This document shows, piece after piece, positions 36,201 to 44,241 of a DNA stretch of 64,000 nucleotides. How positions within the stretch are numbered: position 1 is the first letter of the stretch; each line of letters begins with the position of its first letter. Both the position numbers and the translations under genes were made by a program. This DNA is from Opimibacter sp041746735 (GTDB lineage: Bacteria > Bacteroidota > Bacteroidia > Chitinophagales > Saprospiraceae), in contig JBGTGP010000028.1 in the NCBI GenBank assembly GCA_041746735.1, positions 12,360-76,359 of the forward strand. The letters run 5' to 3'. The notes under the pieces were generated by a model. That model was not told the DNA's origin. It saw nothing but the letters and a program-made list of their open reading frames with translations, and ran no database searches.

Positions 36201-36351
36201 CCTCTTTGATCTCGGAGCTGGCAGTAAACAATGTATAGGTGGGAATGTTTTTTCCCTGGAACAGGGATAATGTCTTGACACTCACGGGCTTCTGAGCCCA
36301 TATACCCCCGACCCCAAGACAGACGGTCATGCAAACCAATAACTTCCTCAT
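33220..36351 (-). CDS. Secreted reprolysin-type metalloprotease with Fn3-like, GEVED and choice-of-anchor-like modules
   Basis: About 1043 residues with a signal peptide ending I-W-A-Q. A propeptide-like region (about 20-200) precedes an M12-type catalytic domain with the zinc motif H-E-M-G-H-N-I-G-S-Q-H (about residues 345-355) and downstream I-M-S-Y-C-H Met-turn. Two Fn3-like repeats follow (about 440-625: C-T-x-[LV]-T-x-P-A / Y-[DK]-[IV]...I-G-T), then a pre-peptidase-C-like domain (about 635-775), a GEVED domain (about 780-920; V-W-V-D-L-N-R-D-G-D-F) and a right-handed-helix-like C-terminus (G-T-L-T-L-R-D-C-D-V). No standard T9SS tail is seen; it ends I-L-G-V-C-D-I-R-F. Confidence 0.85.
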   Translation of the reverse strand: MRKLLVCMTVCLGVGGIWAQKPVSVKTLSLFQGKNIPTYTLFTASSEIKEDLRSYIETGHILRLSEDILQQLRQEAPGLVRLQLPEPLNISLDLYRADVFGAESKIMTSDGRVLAVNPHHLFYRGIIQGDPASLAIVSVFEERVQILFADAQGNRRIQKNKDGNYVTFRDRDILIPKQLECFTEELDDLPKSESGGTSSGSRMTGTCIEVYVECDFKSYQDNGSSVPNTEEWVAELWNEVITLYENESIPVAVSDVFVYTSTDPFASYNTTSAVLGAFRTHIAGMSYNGRLAHLLSTRTLGGGIAYLDVLCSNSYQVAFSASLSTSIQEFPIYSWTVEVVTHEMGHNIGSQHTHACVWNGNNTQVDDCGNQWASNNGYTPEGNACYNPNNPIIPPSGTIMSYCHLIAGVGINFNNGFGTEPGNRIRSKYNSAPCNTGDCGPPGCTSLTFPAPLSSNVDINENLTWNPAGGATGYRLTIGTSPTNGSILNNVDVGLITTYDPVNPLPFNTTIYVKIVPYNAQGDATGCSNQTFTTEPNTAPQCTQVTQPANGSTNVSVDVIIKWNHSVGNQTGYKISIGTTLNGTQILNQLNVGNVTSYDHPSSFPYETTLYVKITPYWAGGDINGCASQSFTTLTLINGDLCTNAIMLPCDGSISGNTSSATPDPGLPSCGTSVDAPGLWYTFTGNGENVIITTCSQYSYDTKLNAYSGSCGNLTCVAGNDDFCNTGSLLNFATTNGTNYFILVQGWNGQQGSFTITRSCYDGPLYCASQGNSNTFEWIKTVSLGSFTKQSAASNYSSFLHDTITVSRGDSYTLQITPGFSQNPRNEYYRVWVDLNRDGDFADSGEQVFSTGPSTGTVSGTITIPVTATSGITRMRVSMRYNQAPAACDAFAFGEVEDYTLNIRCNMVTTTSDSGNGSLRNVSNCVSAGEDVLFAPSLNGQIINVTAGSITCNGQWKWMAAAGSNIEIKASGVSRILSIPAGKSVEIQNLKLVGGTATNGSAIDNAGTLTLRDCDVHRAVGSNASPIRNTGMMHILGVCDIRF

Positions 36352-36609
36352 AAGATCTATCATACCAATAAAAACCATGCCCTTTTATGGAATCATGCAA
36401 ATACATCTTTTTCGGGGGAAAAGGGTGAGGCTGGAGAGCGAACAAAAATAGACAAATAAAGCTATCAAACCATAATTTAAATGCGCTGACCAGCTTCTGG
36501 TTGACGATGATGTCTTCCGGCACAGGATCAAACTATTGGGCTATCAGAATGTTCCATACCCGACACGTCTCCTTGGGAAGACAAACCTCAGTAAAAAAAT
36601 CAACCGGCC

Positions 36610-37176
36610 ATGCCTCATATCGCGATTATATCCTCCAGTGTACGCCAGGGGCGTAACAGTCACCGGGTAGCTCTGTTCTTTAAGCAATTTCTGGCCGAAC
36701 ACCAACTGGCTACTCCGGAAATACTGGATCTTCAGGAATATAATTTCCCCGTATTTACTGAACGGCTCCGGTTGCAAAAAGAGCCGTCAGAAGAACTACT
36801 CGACTTTGCCGCCAAAATCACAGCTGCTGACGGAGTCATCATCGTGACACCAGAATACAATGGTGGCTACCCGGCCAGCATCAAAAATGTGGTGGATGTC
36901 CTTTATGATGAATGGCGTCGTAAACCCATTGCCATTTCTACCGTGTCGGACGGAGTATTTGGGGGAACACAGGCCATCACCTCGCTCCAATGGGCCCTCT
37001 GGAAAATTCGGGCCTGGACTGTCCCGGCCATGTTTCCGGTCCCGAAAGTAAAGGAGAACTATGACGAAAATGGCGTACCCACTGATCGCGAAGCCATCGA
37101 AAAAAGAGCACGGGGTTTTGTAGACGAAATGCTCTGGTGCATCGAAGCCAGAAAGCGAATGGAGTCGAAGGCATAA
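36610..37176 (+). CDS. NADPH-dependent FMN reductase family protein
   Basis: 188 residues, flavodoxin-like. FMN phosphate loop S-S-S-V-R-Q-G-R-N-S near residue 8, and the family's T-P-E-Y-N-G-G-Y-P-A-S-I-K-N-V-V-D motif (about 77-95). These flavoproteins reduce FMN, quinones, azo dyes or chromate with NAD(P)H in the cytoplasm. ATG at 36610. It is divergent from the metalloprotease gene. A NUDIX gene follows on the same strand after 80 bp, so the two may be co-transcribed. Confidence 0.9.
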   Translation: MPHIAIISSSVRQGRNSHRVALFFKQFLAEHQLATPEILDLQEYNFPVFTERLRLQKEPSEELLDFAAKITAADGVIIVTPEYNGGYPASIKNVVDVLYDEWRRKPIAISTVSDGVFGGTQAITSLQWALWKIRAWTVPAMFPVPKVKENYDENGVPTDREAIEKRARGFVDEMLWCIEARKRMESKA

Positions 37177-37256
37177 CCCTAACACGCTTTATTTTACTGG
37201 TGGTTCTTCATCACACTTTTTAAGCGGAATATGTACATTAGTTGAAATGTATCTCC

Positions 37257-37643
37257 ATGATGATCATCCGGGTCACCTGCGCTATCATCTGCCATGAAGG
37301 GCTATACCTGGTCACGCAGCGAAGTGAACGGATGAGCCAACCCCTGCGATGGGAATTTCCCGGTGGAAAAATCGAACCCGGCGAAACCCCTGAAGCTTGT
37401 CTCCTGCGGGAAATCCGCGAAGAACTGAGTCTTGATATTGAACTGATAAGGCCACTCCAACCAGCAGCGTATTCGTATGAAGGATTCACGATCCGGCTTA
37501 TCCCCTTCCTGGCTCAATACAAGGGGGGCACTATACATCTTGCAGAACATCAGGCGTACCGATGGGTATCCCAAGATGAATTAGGCAGCCTGGATTGGGC
37601 GCCTGCCGATATAGCTATTGTGGAAGAATTGCTTTCCGTTTAA
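37257..37643 (+). CDS. NUDIX hydrolase, MutT-like
   Basis: About 128 residues. The Nudix box is complete: G-G-K-I-E-P-G-E, then R-E-I-R-E-E-L (about residues 37-58). Size and the W-E-F-P-G-G-K context are those of (d)CTP/8-oxo-dGTP pyrophosphohydrolases of the MutT branch, which clean oxidised nucleotides from the pool. ATG at 37257 (or 37260) is preferred to the TTG at 37242. The final codon overlaps the stop of the convergent M1 peptidase by 4 bp (TTAA serves both strands). Confidence 0.88.
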   Translation: MMIIRVTCAIICHEGLYLVTQRSERMSQPLRWEFPGGKIEPGETPEACLLREIREELSLDIELIRPLQPAAYSYEGFTIRLIPFLAQYKGGTIHLAEHQAYRWVSQDELGSLDWAPADIAIVEELLSV

Positions 37644-39271
37644 TCCACCTTTTCACTTCGCGCGTACATATTGGGATCTACCTTGAGAGAACGTACTGCA
37701 GTTTCCTGTCGCAGTTCCTGCCATTGGCCTGTGGGCTGCATCCAGAACTTGGGACCATCATCGATCATGACATGGAGAGGCATGGCAAAGCCGTCTACGG
37801 TATCCCGGTAGCGGTACATGAGTTTGCGTCCGCGGATCTTGTATTCCAGCACCGGAATACGGGTATCCCGCAGGTATTGATTGAAAAAGGCGCGAAGGTC
37901 TTTGCCGGTGTGTTGGGACATATAGGTTTCGATCTGATATGTCGTCACCGTTTGATGTCGGAAGGTTTCCTGCAATCCGCGCAGCACCTTTCTCCAGAGG
38001 ACATCGTCCTGCAGCCAGGTGCGAAGGGTGTGCAGCATATTGCCTCCTTTATAGTACATATCGCCTGAGCCCCGCCGATTGACATTGTAGGTCCCGATGA
38101 TGGGTTTGTCATTGAGGATCCCGCGACGTGTGCCGATGACATATTCGCTGGCCGCCTGAGATCCGAAGTGGTAGTCCAGGTAGAGAGATTCGGCATAGTT
38201 GGCAAACGACTCATGGATCCACATATCGGCGATATCCTGGTAGGTGATGCTGTTGGCCCACCATTCATGTGCTGCTTCATGCACGATGATAAAGTCCCAC
38301 TTCAGTCCCCAGCCTGTGCCGGAAAGGTCGCTGCCGCGATAGCCTTTTTTATACTCATTCCCATACGTGACGCTACTCTGATGTTCCATCCCCAGGTAGG
38401 GTACTTCGACCAGCTTGAATCCATCCGCATAAAACGGATAGGGACCAAACCAATATTCAAAAGCCCGTATGGTTCGCTCCGCATCTTCAAAATGCTTGCG
38501 GGCTTTTTGAAAATTATCCCGCAGCACATAGTAATCCAGATCGAGCACACCTGCTTCACCGTGCATCGTATCGGACCAATGAGCATATCGGGCGATATTG
38601 ATATTGACACCGTAGTTGTTGATCGGGTTGCTGACAAACCAGTGAAATGTCTTGCGACCATCCGGATGGTATTCGATACGACGCAGGCGTCCGTTGGAGA
38701 CATCAGTGAGGGATGGAGGTACGGTGATGCGCATGAGCATGCTGTCCGGTTCATCGTACATGTGGTCTTTGCAGGGCCACCAAACACTGGCACCCACGCC
38801 CTGGCAGGAGGTGGCGATAAAGGGATGTCCATCGGGATCTTTGGACCAGGTCAGGCCACCATCCCAGGGCGGATTGCGGGCTTCTACCGGTACGCCGGAG
38901 TAGGACACGGTGATAGCGTCTCTGGATCCGGATGGCAGAGGTTTGGAAAAGCGAATCCAATACACATTTCCTTCCCGCGTATATAAAAGAGGCTGGCCCT
39001 GATGGAGGACGGAGGTGATGCGCAGTGGTTCCTGCAGATCGATCTGCATGACATCATGCGATCGGAGTACGGTAAAGTGGATGGTGTTGGTTCCGGACAG
39101 GGATTTGCCGGGAATATCAACTTCGAGGGCCAGATCGTAGAAGGTCAGATCCCACCAACTCCGCTCCGGCGTAACGGAACCGCGGAGGGAATCCTGGCGA
39201 GTGAAGGTTTGAGCATATTGGGGAATTGAAATGATCATGACCAGGCCAAGAACAAACAAGTACTTTTTCAT
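37640..39271 (-). CDS. Secreted M1-family metallopeptidase
   Basis: About 543 residues with a signal peptide ending Q-Y-A-Q. M1 aminopeptidase features: exopeptidase motif G-M-E-H-Q, zinc motif H-E-A-A-H-E-W-W and the third ligand in W-I-H-E-S-F-A-N-Y-A-E 19 residues later, plus a Y-Y-K-G-G-N-M-L segment. It is shorter than aminopeptidase N (about 870) because it lacks the large C-terminal helical domain; such short forms are common in Bacteroidota. Acts in the periplasm or outside the cell on peptides. Start at 39271 (MKKYLF) fits the signal peptide; five upstream codons are also in frame. Confidence 0.9.
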   Translation of the reverse strand: MKKYLFVLGLVMIISIPQYAQTFTRQDSLRGSVTPERSWWDLTFYDLALEVDIPGKSLSGTNTIHFTVLRSHDVMQIDLQEPLRITSVLHQGQPLLYTREGNVYWIRFSKPLPSGSRDAITVSYSGVPVEARNPPWDGGLTWSKDPDGHPFIATSCQGVGASVWWPCKDHMYDEPDSMLMRITVPPSLTDVSNGRLRRIEYHPDGRKTFHWFVSNPINNYGVNINIARYAHWSDTMHGEAGVLDLDYYVLRDNFQKARKHFEDAERTIRAFEYWFGPYPFYADGFKLVEVPYLGMEHQSSVTYGNEYKKGYRGSDLSGTGWGLKWDFIIVHEAAHEWWANSITYQDIADMWIHESFANYAESLYLDYHFGSQAASEYVIGTRRGILNDKPIIGTYNVNRRGSGDMYYKGGNMLHTLRTWLQDDVLWRKVLRGLQETFRHQTVTTYQIETYMSQHTGKDLRAFFNQYLRDTRIPVLEYKIRGRKLMYRYRDTVDGFAMPLHVMIDDGPKFWMQPTGQWQELRQETAVRSLKVDPNMYARSEKVD

Positions 39272-39339
39272 ACGTATACTATTCATACAAAATGGGATAA
39301 ACCAATTGGGCGCTAATTTGTGAGGAACAAACAGAAAGA

Positions 39340-40410
39340 TCAGGATTTTTCTTTCAGACGGTTAATTAATTCGACCAGCGCGTCTTCACGTTTTCCCTCA
39401 CTAAAGGTACGCATGATATGTTCACGGGCTTCGCGACCGAGCATTGCTTTGTCCGGATGTGCCAATGCCTGCTGTATGGTGTTCATGATCACGGCGTCAT
39501 CCCGTAAGGGGACCAGGAAGCCATAGGACGAAATAATGGCGGGAATGGCGGCTACGGCTGATCCAATAGGAACACATTCACACAGCATGGCCTCACAAAT
39601 CGCACTGGGAAATCCCTCCGCAATCGACAGTTGAACATAGAATTGATGCCGGCTATAGTGATCGGGTAGTTCTTCATACGGGACAGGTGGGATCAGGTTC
39701 ACATTGGGGGGGATGGAATGAGGAAACTCTTCCGGAGAACACCCCAATATGGTAAAAGAGCAATCCGGTAAGGCAGAAGCCAGCATGATCATTTTGTCAA
39801 TACCTTTTCGAATATAGGAAGAACCTTCAATGCCAAAGGCGACAGTGAGAAAGCTGTTGACCCGTCTGTCAACAGCCCGGGGATGAAATAGGGAAGGGTT
39901 GTATTCGAGGGGTATTACACTATACGGAACGTGTAATGGACGGCACCAAAAATAAATACCTTGTCGCGTACTATCGGTGGTGTAATAACCGGATTCGCTT
40001 TCGATTAGATTTTCAGACACGGGCACCAGCAGTGTGGCGTTTTTGGCGGACATACAGGTGGCTTTTCCATAAAGCTTTCGGGTAAAATTTCCATATTGAA
40101 AAGAGGGGTAATGAAAGCAATCTGTTCCTCCAAGGAAAAGAATACATTTTTTGCCAGTGAGTCGGGCAAATAATGCAGGCCAGACACTGTGATATCCGGC
40201 AAAAAAACAAATAAAAAAATCATGCCGCCAGCCTTGGAAAAGGAGAAAAAAAAACTGTCGGATAAAACTCAATGGGGTGTATTTTTTTATTTCGGCTTTA
40301 AAGGTATACGGGGTGATGCTGAAATGTTTTTCCAGCATTTGCAGGTCCCGGGCGACGAAGGAGCGTCGGATTGTATAGGTGTATAAAATAGTTGTATTTT
40401 TACTGTTCAT
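39340..40410 (-). CDS. Glycosyltransferase family 4-like
   Basis: 356 residues. The first half is a weakly conserved acceptor domain (Y-T-I-R-R-S-F-V-A-R-D; G-G-T-D-C-F-H). The C-terminal half shows the GT-B/GT4 donor site: E-G-S-S-Y-I-R-K-G-I-D, a F-T-I-L-G strand, and S-I-A-E-G-F-P-S-A-I-C-E-A-M-L-C-E-C-V-P-I-G-S (the E-x7-E motif, about residues 262-285). It probably adds a sugar to lipopolysaccharide, exopolysaccharide or a glycan. It is divergent from the SDR gene with only 20 bp between starts, so the two promoters must overlap coding sequence. Confidence 0.85.
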   Translation of the reverse strand: MNSKNTTILYTYTIRRSFVARDLQMLEKHFSITPYTFKAEIKKYTPLSFIRQFFFLLFQGWRHDFFICFFAGYHSVWPALFARLTGKKCILFLGGTDCFHYPSFQYGNFTRKLYGKATCMSAKNATLLVPVSENLIESESGYYTTDSTRQGIYFWCRPLHVPYSVIPLEYNPSLFHPRAVDRRVNSFLTVAFGIEGSSYIRKGIDKMIMLASALPDCSFTILGCSPEEFPHSIPPNVNLIPPVPYEELPDHYSRHQFYVQLSIAEGFPSAICEAMLCECVPIGSAVAAIPAIISSYGFLVPLRDDAVIMNTIQQALAHPDKAMLGREAREHIMRTFSEGKREDALVELINRLKEKS

Positions 40411-40430
40411 TCTACATTCACATCGTATTC

Positions 40431-41102
40431 ATGATTCTTGGCCGCGGACTCATTGCATCTGCCTTCCGTAATTCTATCTTTGATCACACACCCGGTTATA
40501 CCGTTTTTGCGTCGGGGGTGTCCAATTCGTCAGAAAATGATCCGGCAGCGTATGCAAGAGAATGGGCTTTACTGAACGACATTGCGCCCAAAAGTACGAC
40601 AATCTTGTACTTCAGTACGATCAGCGTTTTCGATCCCACGAAGACGAAGACACCCTATATACAGCATAAACAGGCGGTAGAAAAGCACATCCGGCTGACG
40701 TTTGATTCCTATATGATCCTGCGCCTTCCCATTCTGGTCGGACGGACCGACAACCCACATACCTTGATGAACTATCTGATTAATGGATTGAGGGATGGGC
40801 ACCAAATGAAATTGCATGCCCGGGCTTGCCGGTATTTGCTGGATGTCGAAGATGTAGTACCGATGATATTGCCTTTCACCGAGCCACCATCTCCTCAGGT
40901 AGCATTGAATATCCCCGGATCACACAAGATTCAACTTCCTCAATTAATACGTACTCTGGAGGCCGTTCTGGAACAGAAGGGAAATTACATTTGGGAAGAA
41001 GATGGTGCGTGTTATGATATTCCGGAATATCAGGGAGAAATTCTGTATGTGGAAGAAGAAAAATATATAGAAAAAATAATTAGAAAGTATTTTTCCAATT
41101 AA
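40431..41102 (+). CDS. SDR-type NAD-dependent epimerase/reductase-like
   Basis: About 223 residues from the ATG at 40431. The N-terminus M-I-L-G-R-G-L-I-A carries a minimal G-x-G-x-x-[IL] Rossmann motif. An F-S-T-I-S-V-F stretch and Y-I-Q-H-K-Q (possible Y-x3-K-like active site) follow, then L-R-L-P-I-L-V-G. This is short for an extended SDR and resembles reductases or epimerases that work on nucleotide sugars. It lies between two sugar- or methyl-transferase genes, which supports a role in surface glycan synthesis. Sequence from 40392 in the same frame is open but lacks similarity. Confidence 0.65.
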   Translation: MILGRGLIASAFRNSIFDHTPGYTVFASGVSNSSENDPAAYAREWALLNDIAPKSTTILYFSTISVFDPTKTKTPYIQHKQAVEKHIRLTFDSYMILRLPILVGRTDNPHTLMNYLINGLRDGHQMKLHARACRYLLDVEDVVPMILPFTEPPSPQVALNIPGSHKIQLPQLIRTLEAVLEQKGNYIWEEDGACYDIPEYQGEILYVEEEKYIEKIIRKYFSN

Positions 41103-41103
41103 A

Positions 41104-41111
41104 TACATTTG
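41104..41111 (+). promoter_or_regulatory. Candidate -7 box (TACATTTG) for the methyltransferase gene
   Basis: An exact TAnnTTTG match, 14 bp before the ATG at 41126. No clear -33 box. It suggests the methyltransferase can be transcribed apart from the SDR gene. Confidence 0.4.
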
Positions 41112-41125
41112 TACAATACTAAAAC

Positions 41126-41776
41126 ATGTCCATTGCTCAAAAATTAATTACGCTTTCAAACCGGTTTACCCATCGATTTCGAAAACAAGCTTATGAGAAG
41201 TATCCCGCTGACAATTTTGAAAACAAGCATGTACAGCACCTGGTGTCACTTCCCACGCGTCAGCACATGTTGCATCAGTTACCTAAACATGCGGTTATAG
41301 CAGAAATCGGTGTCAACAAAGGTGATTTTTCAGCCGAAATTCTTTCGACCTGTACACCCTTGAAACTAATGCTGATCGATGTTTGGACATCACAACGCTA
41401 TCACGAAGGATTGTTTGAAGGCGTAAAGAATCGATTTAGCACAGGGATTCAAAGCGGGCAAATCGAAATCAAACGTGCCTTTTCTTTTGATGCCATTGCC
41501 ACCTGCCCGGACGCCTATTTCGACTGGGTCTATCTCGACACGGATCATACGTTGGAAACCACACGCCGTGAATTGGAGTTATTACGGCTCAAAATGAAAC
41601 CGGGAGGCATTATCGCAGGACATGATTATATTATGGGTAACTGGAACGGAGGTATACGATATGGGGTCATGGAAGCGGTGCGTGAATTCTGTCTGAAATA
41701 TGATTGGGAAATGATTTTTCTGACTCACGAACTTCAGGATCATCCGAGTTTTGCTATTCGACCCATTTCAGAGTAG
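41126..41776 (+). CDS. Class I SAM-dependent methyltransferase (Methyltransf_24-like)
   Basis: 216 residues. The SAM-binding motif I is A-E-I-G-V-N-K-G-D-F-S-A (about residues 59-70), followed by an L-I-D-V-W strand. V-Y-L-D-T-D-H-T-L-E and L-K-P-G-G-I-I-A-G-H-D-Y are typical of methyltransferases that act on sugars or small molecules in glycan clusters. Soluble and cytoplasmic. It is the third gene of a GT/SDR/MTase group and probably decorates a surface sugar. The next gene on the minus strand is convergent, 98 bp away. Confidence 0.82.
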   Translation: MSIAQKLITLSNRFTHRFRKQAYEKYPADNFENKHVQHLVSLPTRQHMLHQLPKHAVIAEIGVNKGDFSAEILSTCTPLKLMLIDVWTSQRYHEGLFEGVKNRFSTGIQSGQIEIKRAFSFDAIATCPDAYFDWVYLDTDHTLETTRRELELLRLKMKPGGIIAGHDYIMGNWNGGIRYGVMEAVREFCLKYDWEMIFLTHELQDHPSFAIRPISE

Positions 41777-41874
41777 TAGCCTGCTCCTGGTAGGGTCATG
41801 ATGAGTTTTGAACGCTAAGTGACGGATAGATGCCGTACCTTCTTTTAAGTGCACAGAAACAGAGCTTTAAAATA

Positions 41875-44202
41875 CTACCGGATGAGTGTTATATCACCAT
41901 GTCTCACCAATCTATCAGCACCGCAGGGGTAGGCCATGACATACGTATATACACCGGGTGGACACAACTGACCATCCTTATTGATTCCATTCCACGTAAC
42001 TGGCCAGTCTTCCGTGTGATACAAGAGATTGCCCCACCGGTCGAATACGTCAAAATAATTAAAATCAAACCGCGAATCATTATTTGAAAAAATAAAAAAC
42101 AAATCGTTAATTCCGTCGTCATTGGGCGAAAATACATTCGGAATATATAAATGAGTGTCATGCAGGAATATTGTTTGAACGCTGTCACAACCGGCAACAG
42201 ATGTCAGTGTATCTGTGTATATGCCAGCTGCATGATACCCGAAACGCCTGCCTTCACAAACAGAACCTTCAAAGTGAGATTCGATTGGATTGAGGAAAGA
42301 AAGATTTAGCGTACGGATGCTGTCACAGCCTTGCACCGAAATTAACGTATCCGTATAGATACCAGGGGAGGTATATCCAAGATAGGCCTCACCATGGCAA
42401 GCCAGTGCCTCCATAAAAGTATAATCGGGTGAATGTGAAGTGAGATGCAGAATACGAACCGTATCACAAGGCCCTGTAATGCCAGTAAGCGTATCGAGAT
42501 ATACGCCGGTTTGTGTGTATTGCTCAAACGATTGACCCTCGCAAATGGATGCAAATACATGGCGCTCAAGCGGTATTACTTCAATGTGAAGATGGATGAT
42601 GCTGTCACATCCAATCAACATAATAACAGTATCCAAATACACACCGGGCAAGGATATCCCCATATAAGAATCCCCTAAACAGATTTCAATATGGCGTTCA
42701 TATTGATGATCGTTGGTTACAGTCAATTCAAGTCTACGCACGCTATCACACCCCGATAGAGTTGGAAATGTGTCCAGATATATACCACTTGTTTGGTAGC
42801 CTTCATAGATCTCGCCTTTGCAAATCTCTATTTCAAGAGTTGTCGGTATAGACGGTATAAAGATTACGTGAATAGAATCAGCGATCTTCACACAAGCTTG
42901 TTCAACTTCTACCCAATATACACCACTCTCAGAAATCCAACGAGTCAATGCTCCAGAGCCATCATCCCACCTCAGGGTAGTGCCACATCCCGGTCCGGGA
43001 GATACCGTAAGCTCCAGAATATTTCCCTGGCATAGAACCGTATCCGGACCCAGCAGGACAGGTGGGGATGACTCCTGAAGGAAAGAATAGGGTGCAAAAT
43101 TGGGAAGACCATGTTGAGATCTTGTGCCGGTAAGTAATGGTTGGCCACCGATGACATACTGACATCCCCCACCCGCAATGTTAGGTTGATGAATTACATC
43201 TAAAGATCCCCTGTTTTCCCTGGCTACATAAAGTTTTTGATCTATACCCATTTGAATCGATCCAAAATGATAATTTCCGGAAATAGTATTGAGCTGTAGC
43301 AATGCTCCTGTGTTCAAATTGTATTGGAACAAATTACTGGTGACCCAGAAGGAAGATAAATAGAGTAGACTGTCATTGGGAGAAAACTCAACACCATATA
43401 CAAACTGTGCGGAAGAAAAGATGTTGTTCAGGTTAATTCGGTTTGAAATTTGTCCGGTACTCTTATCGAAATCAAACAAATCACAAACGCCATGAAAGGA
43501 TGCTGTGCTGACCAGTTTTGTACCGGAATGATTGGCTTTAATAGGCCCGATATACGCTTGAAAATTGTAATATCCCCCAACAGAGGAAATAACCGGAGTT
43601 GTATTTATTCCTGCTGATGTAAGTAAAAAGGATAAAAACTCATTAGAACCTAGTTTATGCGACAGAATCCAGATGTCAGTATTGTTGGAATGTAATACCG
43701 CGGTGATTTTCTCTGATGTTCTATTGGCCAGGACAATATTTTTATTGCCTGGCCTAACATCACCCCGGCCATGATCAAGGCACATATCCACCACCGAATA
43801 GGCCAGACCACCATCGGTAAATTGATCTTCTGTAGTAAAGAGATAGTAAATACCACAAGATCCGGGAAGCGGAACAATCAGTGCAGCCTGTGTAGAAGAA
43901 GCTCCACCGGCTAAACCTGATCCATTCGGCATGAGGTTGTGTTCACGATTCCATATGGCTGCTCCATTCGTATAAAAAAGTAATTCACCCGCCGGACTAC
44001 AAATGGTAGCTGTACCTTCAAAGGCGTACAAGTCGCTGGAAATCGAAGTGGGCGGAGTAGTATTGAAATCAAGTCCGGCCCGGTCACCAAAATACCATAT
44101 CGCATTTGAAAGCTGAGCATGCCCGGAAAGAGAGAGACCCATCAAGAATCCTAATCCCCAAAGCATACGCCAGATGTGTCTGGTCTTGAATGTATTATTC
44201 AT
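41875..44202 (-). CDS. Secreted CHU_C (gliding-motility-associated C-terminal) protein with Cys-repeat region
   Basis: 775 residues, signal peptide ending G-H-A-Q. The N-terminal 370 residues form a probable seven-bladed propeller-like domain (S-P-N-D-S-L-L-Y; K-L-Y-V-A-R). A linker Ig-like segment follows, then five tandem repeats of about 50 residues (about 455-690) with pattern C-x-G-x2-[YF]-x-G-Y...G-[IV]-Y-x-D-T...G-C-D-[ST]-[IV]. The last 85 residues are the CHU_C domain: I-P-N-V-F-S-P-N-D-D-G-I-N-D and F-D-R-W-G-N-L, a T9SS type B sorting signal. Likely a surface protein with Cys pairs. Confidence 0.88.
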   Translation of the reverse strand: MNNTFKTRHIWRMLWGLGFLMGLSLSGHAQLSNAIWYFGDRAGLDFNTTPPTSISSDLYAFEGTATICSPAGELLFYTNGAAIWNREHNLMPNGSGLAGGASSTQAALIVPLPGSCGIYYLFTTEDQFTDGGLAYSVVDMCLDHGRGDVRPGNKNIVLANRTSEKITAVLHSNNTDIWILSHKLGSNEFLSFLLTSAGINTTPVISSVGGYYNFQAYIGPIKANHSGTKLVSTASFHGVCDLFDFDKSTGQISNRINLNNIFSSAQFVYGVEFSPNDSLLYLSSFWVTSNLFQYNLNTGALLQLNTISGNYHFGSIQMGIDQKLYVARENRGSLDVIHQPNIAGGGCQYVIGGQPLLTGTRSQHGLPNFAPYSFLQESSPPVLLGPDTVLCQGNILELTVSPGPGCGTTLRWDDGSGALTRWISESGVYWVEVEQACVKIADSIHVIFIPSIPTTLEIEICKGEIYEGYQTSGIYLDTFPTLSGCDSVRRLELTVTNDHQYERHIEICLGDSYMGISLPGVYLDTVIMLIGCDSIIHLHIEVIPLERHVFASICEGQSFEQYTQTGVYLDTLTGITGPCDTVRILHLTSHSPDYTFMEALACHGEAYLGYTSPGIYTDTLISVQGCDSIRTLNLSFLNPIESHFEGSVCEGRRFGYHAAGIYTDTLTSVAGCDSVQTIFLHDTHLYIPNVFSPNDDGINDLFFIFSNNDSRFDFNYFDVFDRWGNLLYHTEDWPVTWNGINKDGQLCPPGVYTYVMAYPCGADRLVRHGDITLIR

Positions 44203-44241
44203 TGGGTTATTGATTAAAATTCTAAACGAAGGGAGCCCTTA

